From: Prunella strophiata
Taxonomy: Eukaryota; Chordata; Aves; Passeriformes; Prunellidae
Length of the DNA: 64,000 nt
Assembly (NCBI GenBank): GCA_036583965.1
Contig: JAZBQD010000013.1
Span: 10,104,763-10,168,762, forward strand
Reading direction: 5' to 3'
Below the pieces are notes generated by a model. It was not told the origin of the DNA. It saw only the letters and a program-made list of their open reading frames with translations, and searched no databases. The position numbers were made by a program, and so were the translations under genes. This document shows, piece by piece, positions 39,501-64,000 of the stretch; within the stretch, counting starts at the first letter, position 1; each line of letters opens with the position of its first letter.

Positions 39501-41030
39501 GCCGGGGGGCGCGGCTGCGAGAGAGAGGGGTTGGGTGGCGTGGGCCGACACGATACGGGGTGACGGGGGTGGGGCCGTGGGGAATGCGCGGCCGCCGTCG
39601 GCCAGCTTAGAAAGAGCGCACGGATCGCCGGCAGCTGAGGTCTGTGAGGTATGGGCGTACGGTGCTGCTGTAGAGATATCCATCGCGTGCAGCAAATCCG
39701 CCGGGCAGGAGAGAAGCCATCGCAGCGCAGGGCGGTGCTTGTCGTGGTGAGACCCAAGTGGCAGATGGTCCGACGGGCAGTTCAGGCCAGATGTCTAAGT
39801 CGTCATATGCAGGTCTGGTAGTTTGCTACGGGGATGGTGCGCAAGACCCACTGGTGCGGGGATGGGGCTGGGAGTGAGCCGGCTCCACGCGACCCCGCAG
39901 TGGGTCGAGGCAGCCCCCCGGAGCAAGGACGGAATTGCCGGGTGTTGGAGGGCCGTCGTGCCTGCTCGGCGGGAGGGAGGAGGCCGCTATTCGGGAGGTC
40001 GGCTCCGTCGAACCTACCGTTATGAACCAACTCTCATAACACCAGCTCCATCTAGCTCGATGACCCAAAAGCCCGATATTGCGGAACCGAAAACTGGCAG
40101 TACGCCTTGCTGAGCCAATTTCTCGACTATACCTGATGAATTCATTGAACGGAGTCCAACTTGGCCGCTACAACGCACAGGACTAGTACTGTGCACGCTA
40201 GGTTGGTGGTGTGGTACCCCACGACGTCCACGGTAGGTAGGTGGTGAGGTTTCTCCCAGCCTGGAGAACGAGATACCCGGCACCCCACCTGACCACTGTA
40301 AAGCAATCATGCCCAACGACCGACGCCCTGTAGCGTTGACGGATCACTGCAATGGATTTCGTACAAAGCCCAACTACTACTTTCTCAATGCGTTGCGGAA
40401 CCATGGGGTCAATCGAGTAGCGACCCTTTGCTCCCGTGCGTTTTCTCTCGCGCCGGGCGGGGCCACCCCAAAGGGGGGCTGGGTAGTCTCACGGGACGCG
40501 CCACGGCTCGCGGGGCAGGCTCCTGAGGGGCACAGTGGGGTGCCGCACGGCTCCGCGAGGTGTCGCGCCGGGGCTGCTGGGGGAATGCGAAAGGGCTGGG
40601 TGCGGCTGGCCGTCTCGATGGAGCGCGGGGGCCAGGGGGGGCGGTTGAGGTGAGGCCAGTTGTCGCAGAGATGGGTGGGAGATTTCAATACCCTACTCAT
40701 ATTATAACCTGCGACGGTGGGGAGCGTAGTACGTGTAGGGGGACGGCGGGCTCGACGACCCGCGCGCAGGGGCCGCTGCCCTCGATCGGGGGGAGCACGG
40801 GGATCCGGGTTCGAGGATTATTGGAGCCGCACCCGGGGCGTGGGACTAGGTTTCGACCGGGAAGTCGTAGTTCTCTCCCTTACCACCCGGCCATCACACC
40901 ATTACTCGTTTTCCTCCTAACCCAATTCAACAACTTCCGAACGTCAGCGGGAGGTGGTGGGTACTTTCTTCCACTAATTTTGTGGTTGGGCGTGTTGTTG
41001 CTGATGCTTGGGAGGGTGGTAACATAGAGC
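36505..41030. other. Anomalous 4.5-kb block, no recognisable content
   Basis: CpG is very frequent (about 27 in 36541-36840 against about 4 in the preceding 300 bp). G-rich stretches (36.5-37.4 kb), C/A-rich stretches (37.8-38.4 kb) and apparently random text (38.7-39.0, 40.0-40.4 kb) alternate. No CR1, tandem unit, splice-linked exon or conserved protein is visible, and no frame is longer than chance allows for GC-rich DNA. Probably unreliable consensus over a region that sequences poorly; a foreign insert is possible. Confidence 0.8.
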
Positions 41031-41286
41031 CTGGAAAAATAATCTTCAGTTGTTCAAAATTGGAGCTCCAGGGGGGTGGATGTCAATCCAGCCGGGATGG
41101 TCTCACTCAGGTTCTATGGTGTTCATTGGGGTAAAAGAACCCCCCGCCCCCCCGGACTCCTCCAAGAGAGGTTTCAAGAGGATATTGGAATTTAACCCAC
41201 ACACCCCCCCACACCCTTGTGGGGGGTGGTGAAAAACCAGAGGAAGCTGGTGTTGGCTGGGCCCCTGGATCACGGAAGTGGCCCCA

Positions 41287-41400
41287 AGGCCCAGGCTGGG
41301 ACTGGGCTTGGGTCAAAACTGGGATGGTGGGAGTGGCAGGGTTGGGTCAGGATGAGCTTTAAGGTCCCTTCCCAATCCAAACCAGCCTGGAATTCTCTCT
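41287..41400 (+). mobile_element. Degraded CR1 tail
   Basis: GGATGAGCTTTAAGGTCCCT and a CCAATCCAAACCA block. It marks the return of ordinary avian sequence after the anomalous block that ends near 41,030. Confidence 0.65.
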
Positions 41401-43654
41401 GAAGAATCATCCCTGCCATGGAAGTCACCACTCAAAGCCCTTTGATGGATTCAGCTGAATTCCAGGAGCAGTTCCCCAGCCTGACATTCCTGGCCTGGGA
41501 AATGGACCAAAGAGAAAACAGAGGAAATTCCTGGAAGCTGACCATGCTGTTGAATTTTGGGCAATTATGAGCTGCTGGGGATCAATGAGGTTAACTTCCA
41601 GCAGATCCTCGTGGGAGAATCCTTGGGGATTTGATCCCCAGGGGCACGGGATTATCAAAATCTCTTTACCAAGGGGCAGCAGCAGAGCACAGGGGCTGGG
41701 CGGCTGAGGGGGGGGCAGGGGGGCACTGGGAATGGCCAGAGGACAGGCAGGGATGCTACACAACACACCCAAAACAACCGAAGAGAACAGCCTACACTAC
41801 AACAGTCAAGCAGCAGTTGGAGGCGATGGCAATCAAGGTGCAAAATCCCAAATTTGGGATGGATGGGAGCACATCCCACACCCACCAACCCAACAGGCAC
41901 ACAAATAATTAAAAATGTCAAATGCACAAGATTCAGTGGATCAAGGGTTTGGAAAAAGCCACCAACTCATCTGTATTCCTTTCTCCCTGTTTGTATTTAT
42001 CTTTGGTATCCCCACAGCCAGCGAAATGCAGACCATGGGACTTTGCCATCATAATTAAAATTCCAGCCAGGAAAACAATCCTAAACTCCAGCTCAGACAT
42101 AACACTGTTCAATAAAAGGAGCAGAAGGAATCACAGCACTTCCCAGCCTGATTTCCAGCACAAGAGAGACGAGGGAGTTCCTCCCCCTCCCATTCCCAAT
42201 GGCACAGAAAAGGAGACTGAGAAAAGCACCAAAAATCCAAGGAGCAAACCTGCAGAGAGTCAGGAAAAGCAGGGAGTTGTCAAGATGAGATGTGCTAAAA
42301 ATGTCACAGCCCTCCCAACACTTGAGGCATTCCTTGGGAGAGCTGGGATTTTTCAAATCAAACGTTTTGATCTTGGAATTGTTCTGCTGCCTGGTTCCGT
42401 GGGGAAAAGGGGAAGAGAGCAGCAGATTAAGGATCCTTTGAAGGTATCCTTCCCAAGATTACCAAAAAAAAAAAACCAGAGACACAGTGGAGCCTCAGGC
42501 CCCTGTTCAAGGCAAAGGAAGATTTCCAGGAGTTGAGGCACAAGAGCCACGTGCTGAGTGAGCTCCAGGGTGATCCTGGAAAAAGTGAGCATGGGAAGGC
42601 TCCAAAGGGACATGAAACAGGAATTGCCACCCTGAAAACAGAACCTGGTTTGCACCAGCTCTGCCAAGAGAGTTGGGCTGGAAAAAGAATTCCTTAGGTG
42701 ACGGCAAAGATGTGGATTGAAGGACACCTTCCCTTGTCCTGCCCTGATCAGGAGAGCAGCTGCATGACTCAGAACTCCCCCAACCCAAAGTGTGCAGGAA
42801 TTCATCCTGGAGAAAAGTCAGCCAAAGTTTCAAGGGTTTAGGGAGATAAGAAACTCGTCCTTGAGCAGTATCTGATCACCTCAGTTTGTACAAACACCGA
42901 GAACGCCGGGAGAATAAATGGATTTGTACTCACCTACATGGGAGACACAGAGCTGGGAGCAGCAGGAGGGGCTGGAAGTGTCACCACAAAAAAGAAAAGG
43001 CTGGAAGTGTCACCACAAAAAAGAAAAGGCTGGAAGTGTCACCACAAAGCAGGAAGGGCTGGAAGTGTCACCACAAAGCAGGACTCAAAGCCAGGAGACA
43101 CCAAGTGTCACCCCAGCACCATCACTTTCAATCTTCGTCAAAGTTCTGAGATTGGAACAGTCCCTCCCTCCTCTCCTTCCCTTTTCCCCTCCCTCCCCAG
43201 CCCTGGCAAGGATTATAAAAACTCCCAGGGATGGATGCAAACTGTTGGATGTGTTCATAAAAACAAATCAATCAATCCTCCCCTGGGGGATAATCGCCTT
43301 AGAGCCGAGCTGCTGCTCCTCAGAGCTCCCAGCCCCGTTTGGATCCCAGGCTCTGCCTCCTTCCTGCCATTCCCCTGGATTATCCCTGGGATGTGCCTTT
43401 GCCATGAGATTAAAGCTTGTTTTACTCCAGATTCTGCTGCTGTTCAAGCAGCACTGCTCAGGCTGAGCTGATTTATTCCCTGGAAAGTTTCAGTTCTGTT
43501 TTTAACGCTCAGCCCCAAAGTTGGATTGACCGGTGGGAGGGAGGGCACCACTTGGTGGGATTTTCCATGGAAATTCCCTTGTGCCGCTGCTTCTGGCTCC
43601 CCAACCCCCCAGTGTCGGCCTGTCAAGATCCAGACAGTGGCACAGTGGGCTCCA
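41401..43654. other. Intergenic, nothing recognised apart from a short tandem repeat
   Basis: Normal composition between the two anomalous blocks, which shows that they are separate events. It holds only the 29-bp repeat at 42,968. Confidence 0.5.
42968..43090. repeat. 29-bp tandem repeat, 4 copies
   Basis: GCTGGAAGTGTCACCACAAA followed by an A-rich AAAGAAAAG or GCAGGAAGG end. Confidence 0.92.
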
Positions 43655-45600
43655 CCTGAGTAGTGAGTAGAGTGCAGAGAGTCGCCATGTAAGTGGCGAA
43701 CCAAGAACTTTAAGCCGCGCGGCACAGAAAGTCACGAGACCCTATCACCAGAGACATCCGGCACGACAAGAAACCCAGAAACACACCCAGAATCTCGCGA
43801 TTGCTGGCGGTACCGGAATCTGGCAAGAGGCCACAGGCAGACCCCTCGCCTACGAGGACGTAACGGCGTAGATATTCCAGAGCTGACCCATGTACGCTGG
43901 ATGGACCGCCGGGGGGGGGGGCACAGAGTGAGGGAGCCCCATAGGCAGACCGTGTCGATGGGCGGGGGAGCTAGCAAAACGTTACAAAGGAGTCGAAGTA
44001 GTGCGACCTCAGGGCGTGTGTGAGGGGGGGAAACAGGACACAGGCCCCCAGAGTGTAGTTATCTCACAGCTGTCAGCAGGTGTCAAGAGAAGAGGATCCG
44101 TCAGGCCTGACAAGTGCGCGACAGAGAGCTTTAGAACCGAGTAGATGTAGGGGAAAGGAGGGACTCAGGAGGAGGCGCTGGGGCACGGGGGAACAATGAA
44201 AGAGATAGCCAGGCATCCTGAGGACTCCTCAAAGCAATCAGGGGAGGTGGAGCAGGCTGACAAAGTGAAATCAGGTCCTATCACAGGCAGAGCAACGACG
44301 GAAGATCTTGCATCCAAACAAACAGGAGAGGCAAGACGTAAGGTGGTATAACGAAACTGGGTGGCGATGGCAAAAGAGGAGGAGCTACCATCGCACGGAG
44401 AGTTGAAGGGAGACACCATCCAGGCAGCTTCCATCTCCCCCAAGCCCAGCCAGCAGGCTGCTGTGGGGCTTGAAGAGTGGATGCTGGAGAAGGAAGAGGA
44501 CGGAAGATGAGAGAGAGGATTTTGTCCTTTCCATCCCGTTACACGCGGTTGAAACAAGATTTCACAGAAACCTGATACGAAGAGAACACAAAACAGGATG
44601 GCAGAGAAGGACAGAGAGATACAAAGGAGACGACCGGCTGGACGGGACCAGACAAGAAAAGAGGACAGAGGCAACACTGACACACAACAGCACCCCAGAC
44701 GTTTGAAACAAGGGGGACACCAGGAATACATTCTTGATATGAAGCAAATGGAAAGAGTTTGGGGTCATGGCAGATCGACAGCACAGGGATGAAGCCTTAC
44801 GGCTCAATACCGACGAGCTTTGCCATAACAAGTCCCAGCACATGGCTCCATCCCAGAAGGAGACTAAGCAGTTACAGAGCGGCAGACTACGGTCAACAGA
44901 AAAAAAAACCTTACGGACCTATGAGAATATATCAATTGTCCTAAGAGTTAGTGAGATCGGGGAAACAGCCAACAACACAGCTGTGACGTAGAGCCAGAAC
45001 ATTTCTCACCCAAACCCTTCCCATTGAGGGCAACGTATAGAATTTTAATCCCACCCAGTATAAAACCATAGCGCCTTGGTGCGACGCAGCTGGAGGCCCC
45101 ACCACACGGTGAGACATGACCGAATCGACTAGGAAGTACAGATAAAAGTTAGATGTTATAAGATTATCGTAAGTTTTTTTTAGTGTAATTTATTGATTGA
45201 GACATTTCATTTGATGGAATGTCCTTATAAATTTTTCTATTTAATAATTCGATAAAAAAGAAAAATGAAAGAAGACATTGTCTGACCGGCTGAGATTTAG
45301 AGAACTGAAGAATAGGCTTGTCAATGCCATGGAGATAAAACAACCGAAGGCGAGCGTTGGAGAGGCAGCGGAATGTGTGTAAAGTAGAGAGACGAAGACG
45401 CAGCAAAAAGAAGCTAAGAAAACGAGACGTGGACACGACGAACCAAAGCAGCCCACACTGAGCTAAAAAGACGAATGTTAAGAAACAACACAACACTTAG
45501 AAAGACCAGCCCAGGGACAGAAAAACATGGGGAGTCAACCACCAACTAGATTTAATAATACGAAGAGAACTATTAGATTTAAAAGTGTCAACAATTTTGA
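43655..45600. other. Second anomalous block, purine-rich, 1.9 kb
   Basis: From about 43,655 the text becomes purine-rich on the plus strand with frequent CpG and broken words. Short islands of ordinary avian sequence survive (for example around 44,403-44,470). Ordinary AT-rich sequence returns at 45.6 kb. It has no genes or repeats that I can name. The mixture of noise and normal fragments looks like low-quality consensus. It lies just beyond the likely 3' end of PTPN11. Confidence 0.7.
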
Positions 45601-46594
45601 CTAACGTAAATGGCTTAAGACTGTGGGCAAAAGGCAAGAGGTGAAATCTTTTTGAAACACCAGATGTAGAATAAACAGCTCATTTCTCAACATTTACATG
45701 ATTCACATCAAATTGATGACATCCTAAATGTATTCCTTCTAAAGGATAGAAATTTGCAATAAAATATTACATTTCATTTAATACTCTGGTACAATACTTC
45801 ATACATTGCAGGAAAAAAAAAATAGATGCAAGGCCTATTCCACCTAATTCCTTTTTCATTAGTCTTTAGTACTGCAATAAAAAAAAATCACAGTAATGTC
45901 ATAAATAAACAGGCTTGAAATTATTCATTACCTTTCACTATTGAAAAGGGAGAAATGAACAATTAATTTGAAATAATGGAGTTATGGGTAGAAAATCTAA
46001 CCATGACAACACATCTTAGTCCCAGCTGCAAATTTCCTCAGCCCTACAACAAAAAAAGGGAACAGGTTGGATACTTTTGTTAGCTGTGTCCTGGTTAATT
46101 GTGTCTCAAACACATCTTTAGGAGGAAAAAAAGGAAAGTTTGGTCAGGATTAATAGAACCAATCAGGCCTAACAGGAGTTAGCTGAAATTAAAGTGTATT
46201 TCTCTAAAACATTCAGTAAATGAAGTCTGCAGCAAATTCACACTGGCATCAATCATTGTGCCTTGGGAGTTGGGGTGAATTTCCCTCATGGGACAAAGGC
46301 TTCTCCAAGAGAACCCTGGGATCCCTTTTCCATCCCTGCTCCAGAACAAGCTCAGCCAGCACTGCTTCCACCTGAATTCCCTAAACTGGGAATCCCTCAA
46401 TCACATTCACTCACCTCCCCTGAACCAAAGGATGTTTCTTTTTGTAGCTTCATCTGTCAGAACCCCAAAGTTATCAGCTGGAATTAATGCAGGAAATGCT
46501 TCAAGAACCCTCCCTGTCTCTGGTGACAGATTTTAGGGTGCAGGGGTTCCCCTTTGGTGCCCACCAGGACCCAACACAGGTTCAGGAAGGAGAA
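45601..46594. other. AT-rich flank of the PTPN11 3' end
   Basis: AT-rich, repeat-free sequence of 3'UTR character, including an ATCAAATTGAT palindrome near 45.71 kb. It may be the distal PTPN11 3'UTR if a poly(A) site beyond 46.6 kb is used, but no good minus-strand AATAAA is seen before the anomalous block. Confidence 0.35.
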
Positions 46595-46600
46595 TTTATT
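46595..46600 (-). terminator. Candidate PTPN11 poly(A) signal
   Basis: AATAAA on the minus strand, followed within about 25 nt by CCTGTGTTGGG and GGTGGGC, a GT-rich element of the kind that completes a cleavage site. An earlier AATAAA near 48.62 kb could give a short 3'UTR form. Confidence 0.4.
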
Positions 46601-48800
46601 CCTTTAGTCACAATCTTTCAGATCCTGCTCATCCCCTCACTGACATTCCCCCACCAGTGCTCCCCAGGATTCTCAGACATTCTGCAGCAAGAACTCCCTG
46701 CTCCCAAGGAGAACAATTCCAAATAAAATTCCAATTCCAAAGAAAACCCTCCAGAGGCAGGCTCTGAACGAGGTCAGGAGGCAACGTTGTGCTGACTGCT
46801 GCTTACACAGGTCCAGCTTTTAAGACACTTCACAGGAACTGAGTGCAGAGAGTTGAGATTCCCTCAGGATCCTTCCCTCCTTTCTCCTGACTTTCCTCCC
46901 CCCTGACTTCCCAGTTTGGAGCAGAGCAGCTCCAAACCCCACCTGGGTGTGTCCCCACCTTGCTCCAACCTCTGAAGTGCAGAATTTGAGTCTGCACAGA
47001 GTTTCAGGCAAATATTTAATTACTCCATGCAAATGTCAGCACTTCCAAGTGATCCCTGCTCAGCAGGAGGGAGCTGGGAACAGGGACAGGCTGGCAGGGG
47101 ATGGAGAAAAGGAATCACTACCAAAATCACCACATTTCTCTCTCCTCATCATCTATTCCAATCTAGGAAGGGCACAAGGATTCAGGGCCAGAGCATAAGG
47201 CTGTGACAGTCAGACACATCTATGGTGTGCTGGTGACAGGAGTTCCAAAAATCAAGTCCCAAAGCCCCAAAAGACAAAAAGGACAAGAGGCCAAGGAACA
47301 AAATTCTGCCTAAAATTAATGAAGCACCTTCATTCAGTCCAAACAAACTGCCCAAATATTGGAATTTGCAAAGCACCCTGAGGACCAGGTGATGGCATCT
47401 CCCACTCCACCTCTCCCAAAGCTGCATTAATTACATTCCAGGCTCCAGCAGAATTCCACCAGCAAGGCAAATAACCTCATTCCAGAGACACAGGAGGGTC
47501 AGGCATCCTGTGTGGGGATGGGAATCACTCCTCAACACCACTCAAGTCCCAGAATGTCCCCAAAACCAGGGACAAGGTGCTGGGGAGACTCCTCAGGCCT
47601 GGTCCTGCCATCCACAGCTCCAAGGGGAGCTGCTGGTCCAGGACAGAGCCAGGGGAAGGAATTTAATGGAAGCTCACCAGATCTTCCTGGGGAGTCTCTG
47701 GAAGAGGTTTTGTCTCCCTGGCCATCCCAAGTGGCTCCAGGTGATTTTCCAAGCACTGGGACAGGAAGGTCCAGGCAGCTCCCAAAGGCACTTGGGGTGG
47801 GACTGTGCCCCTGGTGTGGCCTTGCTGCTCCTGTCCCAGCAGGAATCCTGGGATCCCTCCTTCCCTAAAAATCCAGGAGGCTCCTCCACAGCTTCCACTT
47901 CCCCAGCACAAAGGCAGGAGGGCTCCCTGGCACCAGCAGTGGGTGACTGGTTTCACTGGGTTCAACAACATCCTGCAACTTCTTGATGAATACCTGAATT
48001 CTACCAGTCCAGTCTCATTTAATTGAGCACAAAGTCACCACAGTGTGTCCTCACAAACCACCCCCAGGTCACTGAGTCTCCTGAAGGACACAAGGAATTC
48101 CTATTCTGGGCAGAGAACACAGAAAAGAAACTTTGTTTGATGTAAAAGCAACTTTGCATAAATTCCTCCAAAATAGCCCATCTAGCCACACAGAAAATTG
48201 GAATCAAAGCCACCAATTATCACAAAAAAAGCACCTTCATCTCAAGAACTGCTCACCCCAGGAAGCTCAGTCTGAGTTTGAAATGTATCAGGACTAATTT
48301 GATCATGTACTTGGTTCTAACCACGCTGGTGATCCACTGTTTTCCAACAATCCACATTGTTCCCATCAGTATTTTACATTTCATGTCATGGATTTATCCA
48401 TGGCATTGCTCTCCCACCACCCACCCCCCACCCAGTGCCCCCCAAAAACCCCACAACTGCTCAAATAAGGAAAAAAAACCAAAAAACAACCCACTAACAG
48501 CCATACTGTGAAACCAAAATACTATTTAAAAAAACAAATGGATGACAGTCCAACAGTTTGCAGGATTCAAAACTGACTCTACAAAGTAATTGTCTACCTT
48601 GTAGAAAGGATTTCCTTTTATTTGGAAAATGAGCAATTGGAAATTGGAGAGAAGAGATAAAAACAATCTTTAGATGCTCTGAAGTTTTGCCTACTGAAGG
48701 ATTAAACCGTAAATAAAAAGGTACCAAGCCCTCAGAGTTCACTGCTCACGTGAAGCTTCTTCCATCTCTTTCTTGACCTTTTTAAAAACCATTTTCATGT
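46595..48800 (-). other. PTPN11: PTPN11 3'UTR exon (16), end uncertain
   Basis: A strong acceptor (CCTTTCCCAG) ends at 48801. The sequence below it aligns by eye with the human 3'UTR as I remember it (AAAAAGGTCAAGAAAGAGA, then similar AT-rich text around 48.6-48.7 kb). An AATAAA with a downstream GT-rich stretch at 46600-46595 is a plausible polyadenylation site. A 3'UTR reaching into the AT-rich 45.6-46.5 kb region is also possible. A short reading frame at its start (MKMVFKKVKKE...) is not counted as coding. Confidence 0.6.
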
Positions 48801-49156
48801 CTGGGAAAGGAAAATAATGAAGAATTATTGAGGAAAAACCCAGCAGTTGTTTCTTATTCTTATTCTACAGAAGTGCTCAGTTTTGATTTAATAAAACTTA
48901 AGTTAAGTTTAATTAAACCCAAAGTCTCAACCCTGGCTTAGAAACTGTGTGGGTGCTTTGGCAGTAAAAGGTGAGATTGTGTATAGAGGTCATTAAAATG
49001 AAATTTAAATTAGCTTTTGGAACTCAGGCACCCTATGGGAATCAATTCCAAGCATTTTGGGCATTCCTGGGTGCATTTTCTCCCAAGCCAGGCTGGACAC
49101 AGCCCCTCCTCTGGCCATACACACCTGCCTTGGCCTGGAAGGCTCTGAACATCTTC

Positions 49157-63859
<14,703 letters not shown>

Positions 63860-64000
63860 CTAAAATGTGAAAGAGAGCACACAAAACCCCTTCCCAAGTC
63901 AGCTGATCAATCAATCACTTTTATATTTGGTGATGCCTGAGGTGGAGAAATCCATATTCACAATTCCAGCATGGAGCTACTGCTCCTCTGCTTCAGCTTC

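Noticed and set aside
39161..39757. 198-codon frame in the anomalous block, considered as a bacterial or novel gene
   Set aside because: Pro/Ser/Ala-rich composition, no start context or homology, and within chance for 4.5 kb of GC-rich noise.
40795..40830. tRNA T-arm-like GGTTCGA
   Set aside because: No acceptor stem, D-arm or anticodon arm can be folded in the 70 bases upstream.
48739..48797. Short exon-like frame MKMVFKKVKKEMEEASREQ after a strong acceptor, considered as an alternative PTPN11 C terminus
   Set aside because: The normal last coding exon with QQQKSFR and stop is present at 49157-49226, and this sequence aligns with the human 3'UTR instead.

Overview
This window is vertebrate nuclear DNA, and the repeats point to a bird. 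At least a dozen CR1 LINE 3'-end fragments of the avian type are present, interspersed repeats are otherwise sparse, there are many short minisatellites, and the genes are compact. The style of the CR1 tails suggests a neoavian, perhaps a songbird; that is inference. The two recognisable genes are rabphilin-3A (RPH3A) and PTPN11 (SHP2), both on the minus strand. Their order and relative orientation match human 12q24.13, where PTPN11 lies upstream of RPH3A. In chicken this block is on a microchromosome (chr15, from memory).

Layout. (1) 1-15,407: the N-terminal half of RPH3A on the minus strand. Thirteen coding exons run from the start codon at 15,407 down to the first part of the C2A domain at 559; the rest of C2A and all of C2B lie beyond the left edge. 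(2) 15,408-28,622: intergenic or 5' non-coding RPH3A territory, with a strong CpG island at about 22.06-22.64 kb that carries a consensus splice donor on the minus strand (putative RPH3A promoter and first exon), CR1 fragments and several minisatellites. (3) 28,623-29,122: exactly 500 N, a scaffold gap. (4) 29.5-32.6 kb: a 3.1-kb minisatellite with a 31/32-bp unit and a 63-bp dimer structure. (5) 32.7-36.5 kb: CR1s, an LTR-like nested tandem array, and a GC-rich element with two RFX X-box motifs. (6) 36.5-41.03 kb and 43.65-45.6 kb: two blocks whose composition is foreign to their surroundings and in which nothing biological is recognisable. The simplest reading is poor consensus sequence. (7) 45.6-64 kb: PTPN11 from intron 2 to the 3' end. 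Thirteen coding exons (human exons 3-15) are followed by a 3'UTR exon.

Both genes are essentially complete where covered and every boundary has usable splice sites. Each, however, carries one 1-nt frame disruption: PTPN11 exon 9 near 57,226 and RPH3A exon 11 near 1,973. Together with the two foreign blocks, this makes residual long-read indel error more likely than two inactivated genes. RPH3A is a Rab3/Rab27 effector of regulated exocytosis. PTPN11 is the SH2-domain tyrosine phosphatase of receptor tyrosine kinase/RAS signalling. They are neighbours by conserved synteny; nothing in the sequence suggests joint function.

I found no tRNA, rRNA, CRISPR array or intact mobile-element gene. The most interesting real biology is in RPH3A splicing (15-nt and 27-nt micro-exons and a GC-AG intron), the large minisatellite beside the gap, and the RFX double site.
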